Origin: Alcaligenaceae bacterium UBA6179
GTDB lineage: Bacteria > Pseudomonadota > Gammaproteobacteria > Burkholderiales > Burkholderiaceae_B
Assembly: GCA_002422175.1 (NCBI GenBank)
Contig: DITR01000102.1
Span: 4,188-10,298 of the forward strand
Reading direction: 5' to 3'
Length of the DNA stretch: 6,111 bases
The position numbers were made by a program, and so were the translations under genes. The notes under the pieces are model-generated. The model saw only the letters and a program-made list of their open reading frames with translations, did no database searches and was not told where the DNA came from. Positions 1 to 4,240 of this stretch are shown here, piece by piece; positions within the stretch are counted from its first letter, which is position 1, and the number at the start of each line of letters is the position of its first letter.

Positions 1-23
1 ACACCACGTTTGACGCGAGGCAT
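1..23 (-). CDS. rplT: 50S ribosomal protein L20, N-terminal fragment (runs off left edge)
   Basis: Only seven full codons and two bases of an eighth are inside the window; they read MPRVKRG and then the start of a Val codon. This matches the conserved N-terminus of ribosomal protein L20 (MARVKRGV in E. coli). L20 is a 23S rRNA-binding protein needed for early assembly of the large subunit. The call rests on this short match plus position: it begins 11 bases after the rpmI stop codon, and rpmI-rplT is an almost universal bacterial pair. A strong AAGGAG ribosome-binding site (31-36) precedes the ATG. The rest of the gene lies beyond base 1, so integrity cannot be judged. Confidence 0.9.
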
Positions 24-30
24 AGTTTTT

Positions 31-37
31 CTCCTTA
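31..37 (-). promoter_or_regulatory. rplT ribosome-binding site fused to the rpmI stop codon
   Basis: On the minus strand the sequence TAAGGAG contains the rpmI stop codon (TAA, 37-35) and the rplT Shine-Dalgarno sequence (AAGGAG, 36-31), followed by a 7-base spacer and the rplT ATG. Stop codon and ribosome-binding site share bases, an arrangement that favours translational coupling of L35 and L20. The site is seen directly; coupling is inferred. Confidence 0.85.
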
Positions 38-232
38 AGCGTAGGGCATCATGGCGTGAATCGAGGGTGCGTCGCTCTTATGAACGGCAGCCGAACCACG
101 CAGTTTGCGTTTGGTTTTAGTGGTTTTCTTGGTCAAAATATGACGTTTGAACGCTTGGCCGCGCTTAATAGAGCCGCTGCCACGAACCTTAAAGCGCTTT
201 GACGCGCTTTTTTTGGTTTTCATCTTAGGCAT
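35..232 (-). CDS. rpmI: 50S ribosomal protein L35
   Basis: A 65-residue, strongly basic protein beginning MPKMKTKKSASKRFKVRGSG, the hallmark N-terminus of bacterial L35, and of the usual family length (about 65). L35 is a component of the large ribosomal subunit that binds 23S rRNA. The start at the first ATG (232-230) gives the canonical MPKMKTKK; the internal ATG at 223-221 would remove three conserved residues. An AGGA ribosome-binding site (244-241) sits 8 bases upstream. rplT follows after 11 bases. Usually infC lies directly upstream of rpmI; here the upstream gene is comM, 92 bases away, so the pair probably has its own promoter (candidate at 340-368). In E. coli, L20 represses rpmI translation through a leader structure; no clear equivalent was recognised here. 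Confidence 0.97.
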   Translation of the reverse strand: MPKMKTKKSASKRFKVRGSGSIKRGQAFKRHILTKKTTKTKRKLRGSAAVHKSDAPSIHAMMPYA

Positions 233-313
233 GATGATATTCCTGTACCAAGTGCATCAGTAAGGTGTTTGCCCTAATTGGCCAAAACTTTAGAACCCAC
301 AGACGACACATAT

Positions 314-334
314 GCTTAACTAATTTAGTTAAGC
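314..334. repeat. Perfect 21-bp palindrome at the comM/rpmI junction
   Basis: The arms are GCTTAACTAA and TTAGTTAAGC around a single central T, a perfect 10-bp inverted repeat. It contains the comM stop codon (327-325) and lies between comM and rpmI. In RNA it could form a hairpin of about 8-9 bp with a 3-base loop. There is no run of U directly after it on the minus strand, so it is not a standard intrinsic terminator for comM. It also covers the predicted start of transcription of the rpmI promoter at 340-368, which would suit an operator. Both roles are inference. Confidence 0.6.
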
Positions 335-1914
335 CTTTGATTATAGTATTTTTTTACCATGTTGTGCAATCGATACCCTAGCGCCTCAGAAATATGGTCA
401 ACCCCGACTTGGTCAACCTGATCAAGGTCGGCACAGCTCATGGCCACCCGAATCGCTTTAAGTTGCGCACGAGTTGACAAGCCTAATCGCTGCGTTGCTT
501 GATTCAAAACCGCCCAAACTGAGTTATTGATGATCTGAAGCCCATCAATTTGAGGTAGCTGCAAGGCATGGTTAAGGCAACCTTGGCGCTTGAGGGCACG
601 AGTTTGAGCGGCTTCAATACGTGGCCTTATCTCGCTTGAAGGGGCTGCTTTGGGTTGCCTCTGCCATTCACCTGAAGGCGCGTGAAGCGTCAACGACATA
701 TCTATTCGATCAAGCAGCGGGCCTGACAAAGTGCGCTGATAAGCCTCACGAATAGCTAAGGTGCATTGGCATGCTTGAGTAGGATGACCAAACCAACCAC
801 AAGGGCATAAATTTGTTGTCATCACCAACTGAAAAGCCGCTGGGTGCGTCACACGCGCTCGTAAACGCGACACATTTACAACGCCAGACTCGATCGGCTC
901 TCGCAATGCATCTAAAACTTTCCGATCAAACTCAGCTGCTTCATCAAGAATAAGAACCCCTCGATGAGCAAAGGTCAGCTCACCTGGCATGGCCATTGCC
1001 CCACCTCCCGTCATCGCCACCATTGTTGTTCGCGAGTGTGGTGATCGCATTGGGCGACCCCAAATAGCTTGGTTGCCGGGTGAAACAAAACACTGTATGG
1101 CAGCAACCTCAAGCGATTCCTCTGCATCAAGCGGGGGTAGCAATGAAATCAACCTTTTTGCCAGTAGACTTTTACCTGCACCTGCACTGCCAGCCAGTAA
1201 TAAATGATGCCCGCCTGCTGCCGCTATTTCAAGCGCTCGACATGCCTCAGCTTGCCCCCTAACGTCTGAAAGACACAAAAGACTTGGCTTAATCGAAGCG
1301 ACTTTAAAATGAGTTGGCTTGAACCAATTAGGCTTTGTAACGCCAGAAATGACTTCACATGCTTGATTTAAACCCGTTATACCCATGATATTTAAACCGG
1401 GTATGAAGGGCAAATGATTCAGCTGCTGTTGTGGCAGCATCACTTTTGCCCCTGCCATTTCTTTAGCGACTGTCAGCAAAATAGGAAGCAAGTGATCAAC
1501 TTCAATCAACATGCCAGAAAGCGATAACTCACCCAAAAATACCCAATCATGAGGCGTTTGATGCAAGCCTTTTTGTTCACCCTGCTTATGCGTTTGCATT
1601 AAATCAGAAAGATCAGGCGAAAATTTTGTTTGGCGTGTAGCCAACAAAATACCCAGCGCAATCGCCAAATCAGTACAAGCCGTATTTTTAGGCGTGTCAG
1701 CTGGCGCAAGATTGACGGTCAACCGTCCTAGAGGAAATTGATAACCTGTAAAACTAAGCGAAGCACGCACCCTTTCACTGGTCGCTTGAGCCGCTTGGCT
1801 GGTCATGCCAACCACTCTAAATGTGGGCAAACCAGGACTTAAATGCACCTCTACTCTAACGTGTGCTGCTTGCGCACCCCAAAGCGTGCGCGCGTTTAAT
1901 AATGCAAGCGTCAT
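325..1914 (-). CDS. comM: ComM/YifB-family Mg-chelatase-like AAA+ ATPase (transformation helicase)
   Basis: A 529-residue ComM/YifB protein. ComM homologues act as hexameric helicases that drive branch migration when incoming single-stranded DNA recombines during natural transformation. The N-terminal ChlI-like domain (about 1-190) has the family segments VEVHLSPGLPTFRVVG (21-36) and RLTVNLAPADTPK (64-76). The ATPase core follows: Walker A GSAGAGKS (242-249, Lys248), Walker B LILDE (321-325), a Cys cluster CPCGW...CQC (370-384), and SGPLLDRID (397-405). The C-terminal helical domain ends near the usual EALGYR (510-515) with a short basic tail. Walker A differs from the common GPPGTGKS, and residues about 96-122 look like an insertion compared with typical members; family length is usually about 500-520. 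The ATG at 1914 has AAAGG just upstream. The gene lies 78 bases after ubiK on the same strand, probably in one transcript. Confidence 0.93.
   Translation of the reverse strand: MTLALLNARTLWGAQAAHVRVEVHLSPGLPTFRVVGMTSQAAQATSERVRASLSFTGYQFPLGRLTVNLAPADTPKNTACTDLAIALGILLATRQTKFSPDLSDLMQTHKQGEQKGLHQTPHDWVFLGELSLSGMLIEVDHLLPILLTVAKEMAGAKVMLPQQQLNHLPFIPGLNIMGITGLNQACEVISGVTKPNWFKPTHFKVASIKPSLLCLSDVRGQAEACRALEIAAAGGHHLLLAGSAGAGKSLLAKRLISLLPPLDAEESLEVAAIQCFVSPGNQAIWGRPMRSPHSRTTMVAMTGGGAMAMPGELTFAHRGVLILDEAAEFDRKVLDALREPIESGVVNVSRLRARVTHPAAFQLVMTTNLCPCGWFGHPTQACQCTLAIREAYQRTLSGPLLDRIDMSLTLHAPSGEWQRQPKAAPSSEIRPRIEAAQTRALKRQGCLNHALQLPQIDGLQIINNSVWAVLNQATQRLGLSTRAQLKAIRVAMSCADLDQVDQVGVDHISEALGYRLHNMVKKYYNQRLN
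340..368 (-). promoter_or_regulatory. Candidate sigma-70 promoter for rpmI-rplT
   Basis: Within the last codons of comM the minus strand reads TGCACA (368-363), 17 bases, then a perfect TATAAT (345-340). The -35 box matches TTGACA at four of six positions. Predicted transcription start is near 332-334, giving a leader of about 100 bases before rpmI. This would explain how rpmI-rplT are expressed strongly without infC in front of them. It is prediction from sequence only; the AT-rich codons here (KKYYNQ) could create the -10 by chance. Confidence 0.45.
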
Positions 1915-1919
1915 AACAA

Positions 1920-1939
1920 CCTTTGATCAGAACCAAAGG
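1920..1939 (-). promoter_or_regulatory. Possible hairpin covering the comM ribosome-binding site
   Basis: On the minus strand CCTTTG (1939-1934) and CAAAGG (1925-1920) form a perfect 6-bp inverted repeat with an 8-base loop. The right arm contains the AAAGG that serves as the comM Shine-Dalgarno sequence, five bases before the ATG. Pairing would hide the ribosome-binding site. An eight-codon reading frame (MNTASLWF, ATG at about 1953-1951) ends in a TGA inside the loop. The repeat is seen; a regulatory role is speculative. Confidence 0.35.
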
Positions 1940-1992
1940 CTTGCAGTATTCATAAAAAAACACGAGAGAAAATACACTTGGGCAAATAAGTC

Positions 1993-2241
1993 TTACTTTT
2001 CAAGTGCTGTAATACGTTGCTCAATTGCTTGCAATTGCTTTTCAAGGTGCTCAATTTGTGCAATCGCTTGGCGCAATAAATCAGCTTGTACATCAAAATC
2101 TTCACGTGTCACTAACTCAAGCTTGTTAAATGCTTGTGATGTAAAAGACTTTAGGTTGCGCTCAATATCTGCCGCTGGGCTTTTAGCGATTAGCTCTGAC
2201 ACATTCTTTTGTAGTGATTCGAGCCAAGGGTTGTTATTCAT
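1993..2241 (-). CDS. ubiK: Ubiquinone biosynthesis accessory factor UbiK (YqiC/BMFP family)
   Basis: An 82-residue protein with the two-part layout of the UbiK/YqiC family. An N-terminal amphipathic region (about 1-40, with NPWLESLQKNVSELIAKSP) is followed by REDFDVQADLLRQ (46-58) and a C-terminal coiled coil (about 52-82) with regularly spaced Leu, Ile and Glu/Lys. In E. coli, UbiK forms trimers, binds lipid and associates with UbiJ and the hydroxylases of aerobic ubiquinone synthesis. Length is normal (family about 80-100). The ATG at 2241-2239 has a GGAG ribosome-binding site (2252-2249) seven bases upstream. It is transcribed away from glnK, and comM follows after 78 bases. A sigma-70-like promoter sits at 2301-2329. 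The family is clear; the specific role is inferred by homology. Confidence 0.85.
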   Translation of the reverse strand: MNNNPWLESLQKNVSELIAKSPAADIERNLKSFTSQAFNKLELVTREDFDVQADLLRQAIAQIEHLEKQLQAIEQRITALEK

Positions 2242-2300
2242 GATTGATCTCCGGGAAGGCGTTTAACTTACACAAAGCAATTAAAAAAAACAAATCATTT

Positions 2301-2329
2301 GATATAGATTGAAATTAACCGCCTATCAA
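2301..2329 (-). promoter_or_regulatory. Candidate sigma-70 promoter for ubiK(-comM)
   Basis: The minus strand reads TTGATA (2329-2324), exactly 17 bases, then TATATC (2306-2301). The -35 box matches the consensus at five of six positions and the -10 box at four of six. Predicted start near 2294 gives a leader of about 50 bases before ubiK. The upstream 19-bp NtrC-like palindrome begins only three bases beyond the -35 box, so a protein bound there would contact or affect RNA polymerase on this promoter. Confidence 0.5.
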
Positions 2330-2331
2330 AT

Positions 2332-2350
2332 ATGCATTAATTTAGTGCAT
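2332..2350. promoter_or_regulatory. NtrC-like binding site, copy 1 (distal to glnK)
   Basis: ATGCATTAATTTAGTGCAT, an imperfect palindrome. Read on the minus strand its 17-base core TGCACTAAATTAATGCA agrees with the enteric NtrC consensus as I recall it (TGCACYA, three A/T, TGGTGCA) at 15 of 17 positions. Its centre is about 175 bases upstream of the predicted glnK transcription start, and about 47 bases upstream of the predicted ubiK start. An identical copy lies at 2401-2419. Confidence 0.65.
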
Positions 2351-2400
2351 AGATACAAAACATATTAAAAATTACTTAAATCGTGTCAAAAAATCAATAA

Positions 2401-2419
2401 ATGCATTAATTTAGTGCAT
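2401..2419. promoter_or_regulatory. NtrC-like binding site, copy 2 (proximal to glnK)
   Basis: The same 19 bases as at 2332-2350, in the same orientation and 69 bases downstream; flanking bases differ, so the match is confined to the palindrome. The centre lies about 106 bases before the predicted start of glnK transcription, the normal range for a sigma-54 enhancer. Together with the -24/-12 promoter this makes NtrC-type activation of glnK-amtB under nitrogen limitation the most likely function. The identity of the binding protein is inferred. Confidence 0.72.
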
Positions 2420-2489
2420 GGAAAAAAGACTTTTAGTTAAAAAATTCAAATTAGTCTCATATAAGCACATAAAAAATACCAAAAAAGTT

Positions 2490-2505
2490 TGGCACGAATA
2501 TTGCT
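2490..2505 (+). promoter_or_regulatory. Sigma-54 (RpoN) -24/-12 promoter of glnK-amtB
   Basis: TGGCACGAATATTGCT fits the sigma-54 consensus TGGCAC-N5-TTGCW exactly, with the invariant GG (2491-2492) and GC (2503-2504) separated by the required 10 bases. Predicted transcription start is near 2515-2516, leaving a leader of about 30 bases before glnK. The AT-rich stretch between the proximal NtrC-like site and this promoter could help DNA looping; I found no convincing IHF site there. Confidence 0.92.
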
Positions 2506-2544
2506 TTGCTTTAAATACCCGCACCTGCTTATAAGGAACGTAGT

Positions 2545-2883
2545 ATGAAACTGATTATTGCAATTATCAAGCCATTTAAGCTTGACGAAGTCAGAGTTGC
2601 ACTTTCTGACATTGGAATTCAAGGCTTAACAGTAACCGAAGTGAAAGGCTTTGGTCGACAAAAAGGTCACACTGAACTATATCGAGGCGCTGAATATGCT
2701 GTCGACTTTCTACCTAAATTGCGAGTAGAGGCTGCCGTCAGTGACGATATGGTTGAGCAAGTCATTGAGGCCATCGAACAATCTGCCAAAACGGGCAAAA
2801 TTGGTGATGGCAAAATATTTGTGGCCCCACTTGAGCAAGCTGTGCGTATTCGCACGGGCGAAACCAACGACGCTGCCCTTTAA
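2545..2883 (+). CDS. glnK: Nitrogen regulatory P-II protein GlnK
   Basis: A 112-residue P-II protein, the exact usual length. P-II trimers sense 2-oxoglutarate and ATP/ADP, and report glutamine status through uridylylation. Seen here: the N-terminal strand MKLIIAIIKPFKLDEVR; the T-loop (37-55) with the uridylylation site Tyr51 in YRGAEYAVDFLPK; and the B-loop TGKIGDGKIFV (83-93), which binds nucleotide. glnB and glnK paralogues are hard to tell apart by sequence; the name glnK is chosen because amtB follows after 28 bases, the classic pair in which GlnK inserts its T-loops into the AmtB pores when ammonium is plentiful. The ATG at 2545 has AAGGA (2533-2537) upstream. Expression is predicted from the sigma-54 promoter at 2490-2505 with NtrC-like sites upstream. 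Confidence 0.96.
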   Translation: MKLIIAIIKPFKLDEVRVALSDIGIQGLTVTEVKGFGRQKGHTELYRGAEYAVDFLPKLRVEAAVSDDMVEQVIEAIEQSAKTGKIGDGKIFVAPLEQAVRIRTGETNDAAL

Positions 2884-2911
2884 CAAACATTTTTAACTGG
2901 AGTATTTTCTC

Positions 2912-4150
2912 ATGGACAAAGCTGATCTAGCGTGGGTGGGTGTATCAACGCTATTAGTTGTTTTAATGGTTTTACCGGGCTTAGCGCTTTTTTATGGTGG
3001 ATTAGTTCGCTCTAAAAACGTACTGTCAATATTGATGCAGGTGCTGACCACCTTTTCATTGGCCATCGTCTTATGGTTTGCTTACGGCTACAGTATTGCC
3101 TTTTCAGATGGTAATGCATTTTTTGGTGGCCTTTCTAAAGCTTTCTTTTCTGGTCTTTTTACGCCAGAAGATGGGAAATTTGCCATGTCGGGCAGCATTC
3201 CTGAAATCTTATTTGCCGCCTTTCAAGCAACCTTTGCAGGCATTACATGCGCTTTGATTGTGGGTTCGTTCGCAGAACGGGCAAAATTTTCAGGCGTATT
3301 GGTATTCACCGTTATTTGGTTTACCTTTGGTTATTTACCAATTGCCCACATGGTTTGGTTCACAGGCGAAACGTCAGTAGGCTATCTCTTTAACAAGGGT
3401 GCACTTGACTTTGCAGGTGGTACCGTCGTTCACATCAATGCGGGTATTGCTGGTTTAGTCGGAGCCTATGTTGTGGGCAAGCGTATTGGTTATGGCAAAG
3501 AATCTATGAAACCCCATAACTTACCTATGACACTTATTGGGGCATCACTGTTGTTCGTAGGCTGGTTTGGCTTTAACGCTGGCTCAGCACTTGGGGCAAC
3601 CGAAACCGCTGCACTTGCATTCTTTAATACCCTTATTGCTACTGCAGGTGCTGTCTTAGCATGGACTGCAACTGAATGGGTCATTAAAGGTCGGCCATCG
3701 TTGTTAGGCGGTGCATCAGGTGCTATCGCAGGCTTGGTCGGTGTAACACCTGCTGCAGGTTTAGTGGGTCCTGCAGGCGCATTAATCATTGGTATTGTTT
3801 CAGGTGTCATTTGTGTTTGGGGTGTTAATGGCCTTAAACGTTTATTACGAGCCGATGATTCACTTGATGTGTTTGGTATTCATGGCGTGGCTGGCATTGT
3901 CGGTGCGTTATTAGTCGGCGTATTTAATGCCCAAGCCTTTGGTGGCCCAGGTCTTGATGCCACATCAAAAATTATGGGTCAGCTCTGGGTGCAAGCTGAA
4001 GGTATCTTAATTACCATTGTGTGGTCTGCCGTTGTGGCATGGGTAGCATACAAAATTGCTGACATGGTAACGGGTATGCGTGTTTCAGAAGAAATGGAAC
4101 GTGAAGGTCTAGATGTTAGCTCTCATGGTGAATCTGCATACCACAGCTAA
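2912..4150 (+). CDS. amtB: Ammonium transporter AmtB
   Basis: A 412-residue Amt/Mep/Rh channel of the inner membrane with many hydrophobic segments, about eleven expected for the family. Key sites seen: the pore twin histidines His174 (GGTVVHINAG) and His324 (VFGIHGVAG), Asp166 in ALDFAGG (equivalent to E. coli Asp160), Phe108 of the periplasmic gate region, and WFGFNAGSA (218-226). The cytosolic tail (about 386-412) keeps the GMRVSEEMEREGLD segment involved in control by GlnK. The first residues MDKADLAW lead straight into the first membrane helix, so there is no cleaved signal peptide as in E. coli AmtB or the longer forms of many Burkholderiales. A GGAG site (2899-2902) lies nine bases before the ATG. 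It is co-transcribed with glnK and converges on ptsI. Confidence 0.97.
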   Translation: MDKADLAWVGVSTLLVVLMVLPGLALFYGGLVRSKNVLSILMQVLTTFSLAIVLWFAYGYSIAFSDGNAFFGGLSKAFFSGLFTPEDGKFAMSGSIPEILFAAFQATFAGITCALIVGSFAERAKFSGVLVFTVIWFTFGYLPIAHMVWFTGETSVGYLFNKGALDFAGGTVVHINAGIAGLVGAYVVGKRIGYGKESMKPHNLPMTLIGASLLFVGWFGFNAGSALGATETAALAFFNTLIATAGAVLAWTATEWVIKGRPSLLGGASGAIAGLVGVTPAAGLVGPAGALIIGIVSGVICVWGVNGLKRLLRADDSLDVFGIHGVAGIVGALLVGVFNAQAFGGPGLDATSKIMGQLWVQAEGILITIVWSAVVAWVAYKIADMVTGMRVSEEMEREGLDVSSHGESAYHS

Positions 4151-4202
4151 ATACCTATAGTAGTAAAGATATGAAAGCCGTTTAAGTCTTAAAGTGAAAG
4201 TG

Positions 4203-4240
4203 GCAGCCTTAAAGTAAGTTTTTCATTACTTTAAGGTTGC
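4203..4240. terminator. Hairpin between convergent amtB and ptsI, possible bidirectional terminator
   Basis: Arms CCTTAAAGTAA (4207-4217) and TTACTTTAAGG (4226-4236) are a perfect 11-bp inverted repeat with an 8-base loop. The stem extends outward to 15 bp through gcag/ttgc with one G-T position. It begins 52 bases after the amtB stop and contains the ptsI stop codon and last codons (ATLK). Position and strength suit a shared terminator for two converging genes, but neither side has a U-run right after the stem, so termination by this structure is not assured. A second copy of CTTAAAGT at 4188-4195 could pair with the same right arm. Confidence 0.5.

Noticed and set aside
230..262. A 5-bp UGAUG/CAUCA pairing around the rpmI ribosome-binding site, considered as an L20-type leader control
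   Set aside because: Stem is short with an 18-base loop and does not resemble the known L20 target; no support beyond chance.
724..733. A match resembling the Haemophilus DNA-uptake sequence (AAGTGCGGT), considered because comM is present
   Set aside because: The sequence is AAGTGCGCT, one mismatch, single occurrence noticed; no Neisseria-type uptake sequence was found either.
989..1262. Short plus-strand frames opposite the comM ATPase core
   Set aside because: They are antisense to conserved Walker-motif codons, with no family resemblance.
1805..2266. A 153-codon plus-strand open frame opposite ubiK and the start of comM
   Set aside because: It is Cys/Ser-rich without a recognisable fold, and runs antisense across two well-conserved genes; a shadow frame.
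2290..2307. An IHF-like site (CAAATCATTTGATATA) in the divergent region
   Set aside because: One mismatch to the degenerate consensus, and it lies outside the interval between the NtrC-like sites and the sigma-54 promoter, where IHF would be expected to act.
3490..3810. A 106-codon minus-strand frame inside amtB, rich in Pro and Ala
   Set aside because: It mirrors the Gly/Ala-rich codons of AmtB membrane helices; no independent support.
4171..4185. ATG AAA GCC GTT TAA in the amtB-ptsI gap
   Set aside because: Four codons, no ribosome-binding site worth noting; expected by chance.
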